This document shows, in pieces, positions 16,379-24,980 of a DNA stretch of 39,993 bases. Positions within the stretch are counted from its first letter, which is position 1. Every line of letters starts with the position of its first letter. The translations under genes and the position numbers were made by a program. Source of the stretch: Planctomycetota bacterium (GTDB taxonomy: Bacteria > Planctomycetota > Planctomycetia > Pirellulales > Pirellulaceae); the NCBI GenBank assembly GCA_026692885.1, contig JAPLNJ010001204.1, positions 1 through 39,993 of the forward strand, given 5' to 3'. Below the pieces are notes generated by a model that saw only the letters and a program-made list of their open reading frames with translations, had not been told where the DNA came from and made no database searches.

Positions 16379-18322
16379 TCACCTGCGGCGAATGGTCTCA
16401 CGAATGATCTCGCTGACCCGCACGGGGTCTGAATCATCGAGTCGCTGCAGGATCTTTTCCCAGCGGTAGGCCAAGCTGCCGGCTTCGATGCGCGGACTAT
16501 GAGCAAAGAGACTGTCGAAGGCTTTTCTCGCGAGGCGATACTCGCGTTGGATCTGACTGAATTGTTCCAGGAACGCTTCCATGTACGCAGCTGCAAATTC
16601 CTCCGGCTGGGCCACGTAGGGGAGCCGCCGGAGCACAGGGCCGGCATACTCCGGGGCGAAACGGTCCAAGGGACTGTAGAAATCGTGGAACGAACCCATT
16701 TGCTCGACTACGAGGATCTGGTGCGGGACGCCGGGCGGGTCCTCCAGTAGGACCTCATCACCATCGTCGAAGACCACATGTCCCTCGGGCGTGCAACGAC
16801 CGACGATTAGGTTGGGCGCCGCGGCCGCGCCCAACAGCCGGGCGAATCGCGCGGCAAAGTTGGCGTCTGCGAAACGGTGCGCAGGAATCTTATCGGTGGC
16901 CACCCCGGCCACGTAGTCGCGTTCGAAATAGGTCGACCAGATGGTCGACCTGTGGTAACATTTCTGCGACCCGGTATAGGTTTCGCGGATCTTGAAGGCG
17001 CTGAGCCGCGGGGTGATATTCATGCCCAGCTGATGGCAGCCCACACGCCGGCCCAGCACATAATCCGTGTATTCCTCCGACTCGCGCATGGCTGTCAGCA
17101 TGTCTCGGCCTTCGTCCAGGTGCGTCACCACGTCCCATTTCTGCAGGCGTAGGATTTTGACGCATTGCTCCGTCTGCCCCCGCGGCAACAAGGCTGCGAG
17201 ATAGACTTCGCGGCGTCCAAACGCTTTACGCCGTCGCCCCAAAGATTCGACAACTCGCCCCAGGTTCACGTACTCCAGGTCGCCGTATTCTCGGATAAAG
17301 TTGAAGATGAAACCCGGCACCTTCTCTTCGTAAAGCGGATCGCGGGCGCGGCCCGGTGGCGGCTTCTGGAAAACAGGATCGAGAATCAATTCGCCATGCT
17401 CGAACCGAGCACCAGGGAGCCACTGGATTTTCAAGTAGAACTCGGAAGCCAGATTCAGCAAGTCCTCCTCCGCGACCACCTCCTCACGTTTGCCAATCAA
17501 CACCGTGAACATCCGGTTCCTCCAGGTCGTGTCCTGCACGTCATCCTGGCGAAACCCGGGAGGCACAGCTTGGCGGAACTTGTGGCACAATTGTTGATGC
17601 ACGCACCGCAACTGCTCGGCGTCCAACGCCTGGAAATTGTAGGGGGCCAAGTCCCCGCTCAGGAACGTCTGGTCCGCCATGAAGAACCGAATTTCCCGAT
17701 TGCCGAGCCGATTGGTTCGCGTCGAGTAGTCTTGCATCTCCAGCAAGTGCTGCCGGAGTTCGTCGTCCGGAAGTTCCCACAGCCGGGCGAATTCGTGACA
17801 GGTCAGATACCGTATGCCGGCGGCATTGTCGTAGTAATAGATCGGACGACCGTGGATGGCAATCTGCGAGCGTTCGATCATCTGCTGCATCTCGACATTC
17901 GACGTCGGCAAGGACGCGATGCGCCAGCGGGCCCCTCTTCGCATAATGGCCTCAAAGACCCGTTCGATCCGCACGTCCAAGAATCGTACCTGGCCCGCGG
18001 AATAGTGGTCCGCGAGAACTTCATCCGCCTGGAACGTCAAGTCCATGCGTTCTGCATCGGGACGAATCTGAAGGGTGTGCTCGTCCAAGATCAGGTCGAC
18101 CGCGGCGGACAGCAAGGCCGCCCGCTCCGCCGAACTTAATGGGGCGCGACCTTCCTGCGCCCGCTCCTGATCGATGACATCTAAGAAGTGCAGCCGCTGG
18201 GTGGCGTGGATGCCCGACACCGTGACCAAGACATTCTGATTGGGGAAGACCGTCGCGATCCGCACGCAGCGCCCCCGCTCATCCTTGGTGAACGGGGGCG
18301 GGCCAATGATTCGCAAGGGCAT
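16379..18322 (-). CDS. Conserved protein of unknown function, tandem paralogue A
   Basis: A 647-residue protein. The start ATG 18322 has GAGGAG upstream and matches the start of paralogue B (RIIG); the longer in-frame extension reads through the helicase 3' end and was rejected. It is about half identical to paralogue B by eye, over 55% in the stretch at 37-115. Conserved blocks include GIHATQRL (37-44), GFIFNFIREYGDLEYVN (337-353), FERDYVAGVATDKIP (466-480), AAPNLIVGR (501-509) and VVFDDGDEVLLED (516-528). There is no signal or membrane segment. The stop codon of the SNF2 helicase lies 29 bp upstream, so the two are probably cotranscribed. I recognise no known family; function is unassigned. 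Confidence 0.82.
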   Translation of the reverse strand: MPLRIIGPPPFTKDERGRCVRIATVFPNQNVLVTVSGIHATQRLHFLDVIDQERAQEGRAPLSSAERAALLSAAVDLILDEHTLQIRPDAERMDLTFQADEVLADHYSAGQVRFLDVRIERVFEAIMRRGARWRIASLPTSNVEMQQMIERSQIAIHGRPIYYYDNAAGIRYLTCHEFARLWELPDDELRQHLLEMQDYSTRTNRLGNREIRFFMADQTFLSGDLAPYNFQALDAEQLRCVHQQLCHKFRQAVPPGFRQDDVQDTTWRNRMFTVLIGKREEVVAEEDLLNLASEFYLKIQWLPGARFEHGELILDPVFQKPPPGRARDPLYEEKVPGFIFNFIREYGDLEYVNLGRVVESLGRRRKAFGRREVYLAALLPRGQTEQCVKILRLQKWDVVTHLDEGRDMLTAMRESEEYTDYVLGRRVGCHQLGMNITPRLSAFKIRETYTGSQKCYHRSTIWSTYFERDYVAGVATDKIPAHRFADANFAARFARLLGAAAAPNLIVGRCTPEGHVVFDDGDEVLLEDPPGVPHQILVVEQMGSFHDFYSPLDRFAPEYAGPVLRRLPYVAQPEEFAAAYMEAFLEQFSQIQREYRLARKAFDSLFAHSPRIEAGSLAYRWEKILQRLDDSDPVRVSEIIRETIRRR

Positions 18323-18351
18323 GTTGCCGGCTCCTCTCCTGGTCGAATGAA

Positions 18352-21042
18352 TCAGGGCGTGCTGCTCTCGCCGACGGCCAGCAGCCGCGCCAGGGAACTG
18401 GCCAACTTGTCCAAGGCCGCGCGGTCGGGCAGGGTGACCGTCAGCCGGGGCCTGCCGGCTTCGTCTTCCTGGATACACTCGGCCAACCGGCCGCGCATGT
18501 CGCTCGCCAACTTCCGGGAAGCCTCCGTCTCCTGGTAATCGGCCATCAGTTCGCCCAGGAAGTTGAACGCCGCCCCCAACAACTCACCGCCCGCGGCCGC
18601 CACCCGATCGCGCCGAGCCAGCAGTTCCACTTCCCGTTGCTTGTCGGCCTTGGCCGTTTCGTCCACCGCGGCTGCCGGCTTGGCGCCGAGCAAGACCTCC
18701 AGCCGGCGTTTTAGCTCTTCCATACCGCTGGCCAAATCCACTTCGTCGACTTCGGACTCGACGTCCAGGGCGGCCAACGCCAGTTCGTGTTTTGCCGACA
18801 GCGTGTGCAATAATCTCTCTTCCAACGTCTCCTCGGTGACCAGCACGAAGACCTGCACCGGTTGCTTCTGGCCCATGCGGTGCGCCCGGGCGATCCGCTG
18901 CTCCAACACGGCCGGGTTCCAGGGCAGATCCACGTTGATGACTGTATTGGCCGCCTGCAGATTCAGTCCCAGCGAGCCGGCGTTCGTGGTCAGAAACAGC
19001 TTGCACTGCGGATCGCTTTGAAACCGTTGAACCAACTGCTGCCGCTGCTTCTGCGGCACCGAGCCGTCAAGTCGCGTGAACTCCAGGCCGCGCTGGGTCA
19101 ACAGCGGCTCGATCAAGTTCAGCATCGTCGTCCACTCCGAGAAGAGGACCGCTTTGCGGTTCTGCTCCGCGAACAATTGGTCCAGCAACTCCGCCAAACG
19201 CTCCAGCTTACTCGAGTACCCGGGCGTCTGCTTGTCGACCAGGAATGTGGAATTGGCCGACATGCGGCACATCAGCAAGGCCCGCTGCAGCCGCAGCAGA
19301 TCCATTTCGGTCAGGAATCTCTTACTGGTGATCTGCACCACGGTCTGCATGTGGGCCTGGTGCAGTTCCAGTTGTTCCTCGGTCGGTTGAATCCGGACAA
19401 TCTCCGTGGTCCGCGGGGGCAGTTGCTGCATCACGGAGTCGCGCGTCCGGCGGAGCAGGATCGGCTTGAGCGTCTCGCGCAACTCGCCCAGGTTCTTGTA
19501 GCCCAACACCTTGCCTTTCTCGTCCACGACGCGGTGACGGTGAAAAAACCGAAAGGCCGGGGCCAAACGCCGGTCGTCGATGAACTGCACGACCGAATAC
19601 AAATCATCCAGCCTGTTCTCTAGCGGCGTGCCGGACAAGACCAGGGCGAAGCGCGACTTGAGTCCCTTGATCACGCGACTGGTCTTGGCTTCCCAGTTCT
19701 TGATCCGCTGGCCTTCATCCAGGATGATCAAGTCCCATTTCATACGTTCGATTGCCAGGATGTCCCGGAGCACCTGCTCGTAGTTACAGATGGTGAAGAA
19801 GCAGGGATTCGCGTACTGCTCGGACCGTTCGCGCGCGGCGCCCACCACCAACTGGCACTCCCGATCGCTGAAGCGGTGGATTTCGTTTCGCCATTGCGAC
19901 TTGAGCGACGCCGGACAGACGATCAAGACCTTGTGGATATCCGCCTCCCGAGCCAGCAGTTCGGCCACACCGACACCCTGGATCGTCTTGCCCAGTCCCA
20001 TGTCGTCTGCCAGAACTGCCCGGCCCGCGCCGATGGCGAAAGCGATGCCGTCCAACTGATAAGGCAACAGCTCAGACTTCAGCAGTTCCTTACGCAGCGG
20101 ATGCCAGGCCGGGTCGCGGCGGATCTCCGCCACGCGTTCCTTGATGCGATCCTGGAACAGCCACTGTTGGATATACTCTTCGGCATCCGGCGAGATCGTT
20201 AGCTCGTGGCCCAGCCGATCCAGGCGGCCGAGTCTTCTGAGCAGGTCGCGCACGTCGTCGATGTTACGGTCCCGTAACAGGCCGATAACCTGCTCCACTT
20301 CCGGCGGCAGCCGCTTGGGCGTCTCCAGTCGCAACGCCATTTCGGGACCATAGTGCAGGCACAGGAGCAACTGCCGACATTCGTAGGGGCGACGCCGGAC
20401 GGCCGCGGGAAAACGCTGTCGCAGCTTGTGCAGAGCGTGCATGATGTGCTTGCAGGTACCGAGCGTGTTGGTGCGAAAATCGGGGCACGAGCAGTAGGCT
20501 TGGCCGGGATCTTCACCGCGTAACGTCAGCCGGTAGGTCTTGCCCGATTCGGCGCTGGTGAGTACGTAGTCCGTCCAAGGCTGCGACGGATCCGTCGAAC
20601 GCATCTGCATCTTCTCGGTCCGTGCCCGTTCCGCCCGCTCATCGACCGCTCGTTGGACCAACTCCTGCTCGTTGAGCACCTCCGCCGGTGCCCGGTCCTC
20701 GGGCGGGGCGGCCAGTCCCAAGGCCGTCTTCTCTTCGAGAATCAGAGATAACGCCGCCGCCACTTCGGGGCACGCGACCTGCGAGGTATTGCAGCGCCAA
20801 CGCAACCGGCGGTGGGCGTCGTCCGTCAGCTCGATCGTCACGACGGTGCCGCGGGCGTCGAGTAAGTGCAGTTCGAAACGCTCGTCCGTCAATCGCACCT
20901 GACGGGCGATGTCGAATTCGTACGTCCCACCGAGACTCAGCAGCTTCGTCGCGTTCTCGCCGAGCAACTGGTTGGCCTGCGGCAGTGTGAGCCGCGAGAG
21001 TTTGTCCTGGAGAGTCAATTCCCCGCTCTTTTTCGTCGTCAT
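18352..21042 (-). CDS. SNF2-family helicase/translocase with SWIM zinc finger
   Basis: An 896-residue cytoplasmic DNA-dependent ATPase. A SWIM finger is visible as C184, C186, C197 and H199 (YCSCPDF...GTCKHI). A degenerate one may precede it (C84, C91, with E93 where histidine is expected). SNF2 helicase motifs follow: Walker A DMGLGKT (347-353), Walker B variant DEGQ (442-445), SGTPLENRLDDLYS, then in lobe 2 NAGSLGLNLQ and QRIARAHRMGQ. All ATPase motifs appear intact. A C-terminal region of about 120 residues is helical and charged. SNF2 proteins remodel protein-DNA complexes and occur in repair and in phage-defence islands. It is the first gene of a unit with the two unknown paralogues downstream. 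Confidence 0.93.
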   Translation of the reverse strand: MTTKKSGELTLQDKLSRLTLPQANQLLGENATKLLSLGGTYEFDIARQVRLTDERFELHLLDARGTVVTIELTDDAHRRLRWRCNTSQVACPEVAAALSLILEEKTALGLAAPPEDRAPAEVLNEQELVQRAVDERAERARTEKMQMRSTDPSQPWTDYVLTSAESGKTYRLTLRGEDPGQAYCSCPDFRTNTLGTCKHIMHALHKLRQRFPAAVRRRPYECRQLLLCLHYGPEMALRLETPKRLPPEVEQVIGLLRDRNIDDVRDLLRRLGRLDRLGHELTISPDAEEYIQQWLFQDRIKERVAEIRRDPAWHPLRKELLKSELLPYQLDGIAFAIGAGRAVLADDMGLGKTIQGVGVAELLAREADIHKVLIVCPASLKSQWRNEIHRFSDRECQLVVGAARERSEQYANPCFFTICNYEQVLRDILAIERMKWDLIILDEGQRIKNWEAKTSRVIKGLKSRFALVLSGTPLENRLDDLYSVVQFIDDRRLAPAFRFFHRHRVVDEKGKVLGYKNLGELRETLKPILLRRTRDSVMQQLPPRTTEIVRIQPTEEQLELHQAHMQTVVQITSKRFLTEMDLLRLQRALLMCRMSANSTFLVDKQTPGYSSKLERLAELLDQLFAEQNRKAVLFSEWTTMLNLIEPLLTQRGLEFTRLDGSVPQKQRQQLVQRFQSDPQCKLFLTTNAGSLGLNLQAANTVINVDLPWNPAVLEQRIARAHRMGQKQPVQVFVLVTEETLEERLLHTLSAKHELALAALDVESEVDEVDLASGMEELKRRLEVLLGAKPAAAVDETAKADKQREVELLARRDRVAAAGGELLGAAFNFLGELMADYQETEASRKLASDMRGRLAECIQEDEAGRPRLTVTLPDRAALDKLASSLARLLAVGESSTP

Positions 21043-21195
21043 GACGTATCTCCGTAAGCTGACAGCGAAGCTGCGCGTAACAAGCTGGCCCCATCAAGCC
21101 TATGAATGTAGTCATCCCGTGGGCCGCGCCAAGACGGTGACTGACACGAAATGGTCTTCCCGTGGCATGGATCTCCAGAGCCGTGCAGACTTCCT

Positions 21196-21220
21196 CGTTC
21201 CCGCGTTCTGCGTGGGAACG
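21196..21220. repeat. Palindrome CGTTCCCGCGTTCTGCGTGG
   Basis: CGTTCCC at 21196-21202 pairs with GGGAACG at 21214-21220. It belongs to a widespread palindrome type of the form CGTTCCCACGCTCTGCGTGG and lies upstream of the helicase gene. A degenerate CATGGATCTCCAGAGCCG arm lies just before it. Confidence 0.8.
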
Positions 21221-21327
21221 TTGGTCTGGACGCTCCGCGTCGCAGCCCGCGCCCCATCCCGCGATGCATTACGTCGCTAGCGGGACGTGAAATCAGATCT
21301 GACTAGGGCACGCCCGCAAAGGGCCAG

Positions 21328-21654
21328 TCAAAACCGGGGTTGGACATAACTCGCCCAGACCTGCTTGATCGCTTGACCATCGTTCGGCGAAATGGTGCCG
21401 ATTCGCCCGATCAACAGTGCTTGCTCAAGGCAATCTAATCGCGACAGCCGTACGGTCGATGGCGATCGCAGTCCGCTGGCTCGCCAATCCGCCAGCGGAA
21501 CATCCGTGGAGGATCGTGCTGCTGCGGATGTCACCGCGGCGATGACGGCGTCAGAACCGTCGAGCCAAAGCACCAGGGCGGGACGCTTCTTCGATCCCAA
21601 TCCGTCCGTGAAGGGGATCTCCGCAACCCAAAATTCACCGGGCTGGATAGTCAT
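21328..21654 (-). CDS. PemK/MazF-type toxin (endoribonuclease)
   Basis: A 108-residue protein of the CcdB/PemK/MazF fold. It starts with PGEFWVAEIPFTDG, then SKKRPALVLW, the conserved strand that carries the catalytic arginine of these ribosome-independent mRNA interferases. A helix-strand end follows (IGRIGTISPNDG). It is cytoplasmic. Its ATG lies 20 bp inside the 3' end of the antitoxin gene, the normal toxin-second arrangement. GAGGGG precedes the start. Some small PemK relatives are inactive; nothing here suggests loss of the active site. Confidence 0.85.
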   Translation of the reverse strand: MTIQPGEFWVAEIPFTDGLGSKKRPALVLWLDGSDAVIAAVTSAAARSSTDVPLADWRASGLRSPSTVRLSRLDCLEQALLIGRIGTISPNDGQAIKQVWASYVQPRF

Positions 21655-21862
21655 CGTACAGCCCCTCGTCTTCCGCTACGTAACTGTTCAGCAGCGCCGT
21701 GTGAGAGCGAATTGGCTCCGGCGTCGCGATGGGCGAGAGCGGCGTGATCGTGACAAGCCAGTGTCCCGGCCCGACGCTGTCCAGCAGCGCCGGAGGCAAG
21801 CGAAACTTCTCGCCGGGTTGAAGCTCGATCTCACACGTCAGTTGGTTAGTACTGGTTGGCAT
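21635..21862 (-). CDS. AbrB-like antitoxin
   Basis: A 75-residue protein. The ATG at 21862 has GGAGGCGAG upstream and is preferred over a start 11 codons earlier. The N-terminal part (CEIELQPGEKFRLPPALLDS then GPGHWLVTITPL) has the strand-GxxxxLP-helix-strand pattern of swapped-hairpin AbrB antitoxins that bind DNA and repress their own operon. The acidic C-terminus (YVAEDEGLYDDYPAR) would bind and block the basic toxin. It overlaps the toxin gene by 20 bp, implying translational coupling. The antitoxin family is assigned by pattern and context. Confidence 0.75.
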   Translation of the reverse strand: MPTSTNQLTCEIELQPGEKFRLPPALLDSVGPGHWLVTITPLSPIATPEPIRSHTALLNSYVAEDEGLYDDYPAR

Positions 21863-21980
21863 ATGTCTCGCCTCCGCTTCCGACCTGGTCACCAACCGAG
21901 ACTATACACCGCTCGGAGCTTGGACTCAAGTTGACGTCTGCGCGGGAGCCGCCCTTCGTGTTCGAGTGGCATTTGCCGTT

Positions 21981-22026
21981 TCACCCCTCACCCCAACCCT
22001 CTCCCCGGGGTATCGGGGCGAGGGAG
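21981..22026. repeat. CCCTCACCCCAACCCTCTCC-type repeat
   Basis: A copy of the CCTCACCCCAACCCTCTCCC repeat common in many bacterial genomes, followed by a partner arm GGGGCGAGGGAG. It lies beside the acpS 3' end, in the spacer towards the antitoxin gene. Confidence 0.75.
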
Positions 22027-22042
22027 TTATTCTTCGGCAGGC

Positions 22043-22426
22043 TCACGGTCCCACGGCCAAGGCATAGGCCGTAGCGTAGGCCCGGCAATGGGAGATGCTG
22101 ATCAGCATCTGCTCGATGCCTAGACGCCGGCTGACGTCCAACGCCCCGCCGTCCAGGACGATGTGCGGCTTGCCGCCGATTTCGTTGCGCACTTCGACAT
22201 CGCGCCACGTAATGCCGCGGGACCAGCCCGTACCCAGCGCTTTCAGCACCGCCTCCTTCGCGGCCCAGCGTCCGGCGTAATGTTGCGTGGCGGCTTTTCG
22301 AGCGCTGCAGTACTCGACCTCATAAGGCGTGAACACCCGCAACAGGAACAACTCACCGTGTCGCTCGATCATCTGCGCGATGCGCAGCGTCTCGACGATG
22401 TCGGTGCCGATACCGATAATGTTCAT
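22043..22426 (-). CDS. acpS: Holo-[acyl-carrier-protein] synthase
   Basis: A 127-residue cytoplasmic enzyme that transfers 4'-phosphopantetheine from CoA to the acyl carrier protein of fatty-acid synthesis. It begins [12 protein letters not shown] with the magnesium ligand D9. The second signature [14 protein letters not shown] carries E58. FTPYEVEYC and the C-terminal [16 protein letters not shown] are also typical. The length is normal. The ATG at 22426 overlaps the trpS stop as ATGA, which decides the start over an upstream in-frame ATG and implies translational coupling to trpS. Confidence 0.96.
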   Translation of the reverse strand: MNIIGIGTDIVETLRIAQMIERHGELFLLRVFTPYEVEYCSARKAATQHYAGRWAAKEAVLKALGTGWSRGITWRDVEVRNEIGGKPHIVLDGGALDVSRRLGIEQMLISISHCRAYATAYALAVGP

Positions 22427-23394
22427 GAGCGAGCCTTCACGCCGCATGCTTCCTGGGCTCGGTACAGGACTCGCGCGGCCTGCTGGCGGGCCCGCTGGGC
22501 GCCGTCGCCAAGGATCTCGCGGACCTGTTGCGGATGGGCGGCGAGGTCCCGGCGTCTGGCGCGCGCCTCGTCAAAGTACCCCACCGCCACGTCGGCCAAG
22601 GCCTTCTTCACTTCGCCGTATCCGAAACCGCCCGCCCGATACTTGGCTGCCATCGCCTCGCGCTGGGTGTCGTCGGCAAACAGCGAATAGAGCTGATACA
22701 GAGGGTCTGTGTCCGGATCCTTGGGCTGATCCATCGGCCGCGAATCGGTGACGATGCGCATCACTTTCTTGCGCACTGACGCCGGTTCCTCGAAGATCTC
22801 GATCGTGTTGTTGTAGCCTTTCGACATCTTCTCGCCGTCGATACCGGATACCTTGGCCGAATCGGCCAGAACTTTGGCGTTCGGAATGGTGAACACCTCC
22901 CCAAACTCGAAATTGAAACTCTGGGCCAAGTCGCGACAGACTTCAATGTGCTGAACCTGGTCCGCGCCGACCGGCACCAGATTGGCATCGTAGGCCAGGA
23001 TGTCGGCCGCCATCAGCACCGGATAAGTAAACAGGCCGGTGTCTGCCGTCAGCCCTTTGGCCTTCTTTTCCTTGAAGGCGTGGCAACGTTCCAGTAAACC
23101 CATCGGCGCCCCGGTCATGAGCAGCCAGCACAGCTCGGAAACCTCGGGTACGTCCGACTGCGCAAACAACGTGGCGTGGTCCGGGTTCAAGCCCAGGGCC
23201 AAGAGATCGAGCGCGGCGTCGATGGTGTTCTGCCACAGGACATCTCGATTCCGGACCGTGGTCAAAGCGTGCAGGTTGGCAATGAAGAAGTACGCTTCGT
23301 TGCCCTGCTGCAGGTCCAGGTACTGGCGAATGGCGCCGAAGTAGTTGCCCCAATGGAAACGGCCGGTCGGTTGCAGTCCGGAAAGTACACGCAT
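22423..23394 (-). CDS. trpS: Tryptophanyl-tRNA synthetase
   Basis: A 323-residue class I aminoacyl-tRNA synthetase that charges tRNA-Trp. The HIGH motif is HWGN (14-17) after SGLQPTGRF, and the KMSKS motif is KMSKG (189-193) in [21 protein letters not shown] and [14 protein letters not shown], which bind tryptophan and ATP, are intact. The length is normal for the bacterial enzyme. The stop codon overlaps the acpS start (ATGA). The spacer upstream of the ATG holds an 18-bp tandem repeat and no clear promoter. Confidence 0.97.
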   Translation of the reverse strand: MRVLSGLQPTGRFHWGNYFGAIRQYLDLQQGNEAYFFIANLHALTTVRNRDVLWQNTIDAALDLLALGLNPDHATLFAQSDVPEVSELCWLLMTGAPMGLLERCHAFKEKKAKGLTADTGLFTYPVLMAADILAYDANLVPVGADQVQHIEVCRDLAQSFNFEFGEVFTIPNAKVLADSAKVSGIDGEKMSKGYNNTIEIFEEPASVRKKVMRIVTDSRPMDQPKDPDTDPLYQLYSLFADDTQREAMAAKYRAGGFGYGEVKKALADVAVGYFDEARARRRDLAAHPQQVREILGDGAQRARQQAARVLYRAQEACGVKARS

Positions 23395-23457
23395 AGCAAT
23401 TTGTCACTCAGTTGGAATCGTTCGTCGAAACATGCACACAAAGTATCACTTGTCGTA

Positions 23458-23493
23458 CTCCAGACCTCTTCCCAGCTCCAGACCTCTTCCCAG
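23458..23493. repeat. 18-bp perfect tandem repeat
   Basis: CTCCAGACCTCTTCCCAG occurs at 23458-23475 and again at 23476-23493, upstream of trpS. A degenerate GTCAGACTTGATCGTCTGAC palindrome follows near 23513-23532. Confidence 0.9.
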
Positions 23494-23533
23494 AGCGGCC
23501 TGGCGGTCCTCACGTCAGACTTGATCGTCTGAC

Positions 23534-24493
23534 CTACGCCTTAGTTGGCGGGGAGTCGTCGGTCCGCAGCGTGCCGACCAGTTCGCGCACGGACCGGACA
23601 CCGGCCTCGGCCAGCGCCAGGGGCAGGGCGTCTAACAGGGTCATGGTGACTGTGGGCTGGTAGTAGTTGGCGGTCCCGATCTGCACGGCGCTGGCGCCGG
23701 CCACCAGGAACTCCATCACGTCGTCAATGGTCGCGATGCCGCCGATCCCGACTACAGGGATCTTCACCGCTCGAGCCACTTGGTACACACACCGCAGGGC
23801 AATGGGCTTGATCGCAGGTCCGCTGAGGCCGCCGAGGATGTTGCCCAGCAGTGGTCGCCGCCGCCGCCAATCGACGGCCATCCCCAACACCGTGTTAATC
23901 AAGCTCACGGCATCGGCACCGCCGTCCGCCGCCGCTTGGGCGATGTCCGCGATCCGCGTGACGTTGGGCGTCAGCTTGGCCAAGATCGGCAACTGGCACG
24001 CCTCGCGCACGGCCGCGACCAGACGCCGACAGGATTCTGCATGGGTGCCGTAATCCACCCCTCCGGTCACGTTGGGGCAGGAGATGTTCAGTTCCAGGGC
24101 CGCCACACCCGGCTCGCGATTCAGCCGCGTGGCCAATTCGACGAATTCATCGGGTGTGCGACCAGCGATGCTTACGATCGTCGGCGCGGCCAAGCCGCGC
24201 AGGTACGGCAGATGATGTTCGATGAACGCTTCAATGCCGTCGTTATCCAGACCGATCGAATTGAGTAAGCCCGCCGTGGTTTCCGCGGTACGCCAAGGCT
24301 TGTTTCCAGCTCGGGGCTGTTTCGTGACAGTTTTGGGGAGGATGGCGCCTAAGCGGCTCAGATCAACGATCTGCTCCATTTCGCGCGCATAGCCGAACGT
24401 CCCTGAGGCGACCAAGATTGGATTCGCCAAACGCAGCCGGCCGAGTTGCACGGCCAGCGAAATGCTCGCGGGGAGGACAATCTGATCGGACAC
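23534..24493 (-). CDS. pyrD: Dihydroorotate dehydrogenase, class 1B catalytic subunit
   Basis: A 319-residue flavoprotein that oxidises dihydroorotate to orotate in pyrimidine synthesis. The class 1 catalytic cysteine is C139 in [13 protein letters not shown]; other family blocks are [40 protein letters not shown] and VVGIGGI. Class 1B enzymes usually pair with an iron-sulphur/FAD subunit PyrK, which is not encoded nearby. The start is a GTG at 24493 with a weak ribosome-binding site. It lies upstream of trpS on the same strand. Confidence 0.95.
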   Translation of the reverse strand: MSDQIVLPASISLAVQLGRLRLANPILVASGTFGYAREMEQIVDLSRLGAILPKTVTKQPRAGNKPWRTAETTAGLLNSIGLDNDGIEAFIEHHLPYLRGLAAPTIVSIAGRTPDEFVELATRLNREPGVAALELNISCPNVTGGVDYGTHAESCRRLVAAVREACQLPILAKLTPNVTRIADIAQAAADGGADAVSLINTVLGMAVDWRRRRPLLGNILGGLSGPAIKPIALRCVYQVARAVKIPVVGIGGIATIDDVMEFLVAGASAVQIGTANYYQPTVTMTLLDALPLALAEAGVRSVRELVGTLRTDDSPPTKA

Positions 24494-24640
24494 AGAGCGG
24501 GGACCGGCACCGGAGTTGGAAGGATGGAGTACGCCACGAATTGCTTACTTTATCCGCAACCCCGCGAGTCGGCAATTGAGCACACGGGGAGAAAACCCGC
24601 GATTGGCGGGAAATCCGCAGCGTCCCACGTCTGCGCATTA

Positions 24641-24859
24641 CTAGATCACGCCGCCATGAACCCGTTGCGGAGACATGTGATCCGGTTGATCCAGAAACCA
24701 GATCCGCTCCCACTGGAACATCATCGAACGGAGATCTTCCGAAGTGAAGATCAGTTGGTCGGTTCGGTGCACCGGATCCGCGGAATAGATCGGGATAAAA
24801 CACCCGGTCGCCGAGCCCAGTGCAAGCCCCAATAGCACAGCCATGATGAGCCGACGCAT
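24641..24859 (-). CDS. Small lipoprotein of unknown function
   Basis: A 72-residue protein whose start at ATG 24859 is decided by a perfect AAGGAGG about 10 bases upstream. MRRLIMAVLLGLALGSATGC is a lipoprotein signal with the lipobox cysteine at residue 20. The mature 53 residues (FIPIYSADPVHRTDQLIFTS onward) end near WFLDQPDHMSPQRVHGG and show no enzyme motif. Small proteins of this type with a WERIWFLDQPDHM-like end seem common in planctomycetes; this is from memory of the pattern, not a search. It follows the HU gene after 121 bp. Confidence 0.78.
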   Translation of the reverse strand: MRRLIMAVLLGLALGSATGCFIPIYSADPVHRTDQLIFTSEDLRSMMFQWERIWFLDQPDHMSPQRVHGGVI

Positions 24860-24980
24860 CACAAAATATCCTCCTTGATAGGGAAGCGATCGCCGACGTG
24901 ATTCCTTTACACGCGGTCCTGCGTAGAGCCCCCTGAACAAACCCTGTCCCACGATGGCCCTCTGCCAGGTCCCCTGCTGC

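Noticed and set aside
16323..18478. Longer start for paralogue A at 18478
   Set aside because: The extra 52 codons overlap the helicase 3' end in another frame, and the ATG at 18322 has a good ribosome-binding site and matches paralogue B.
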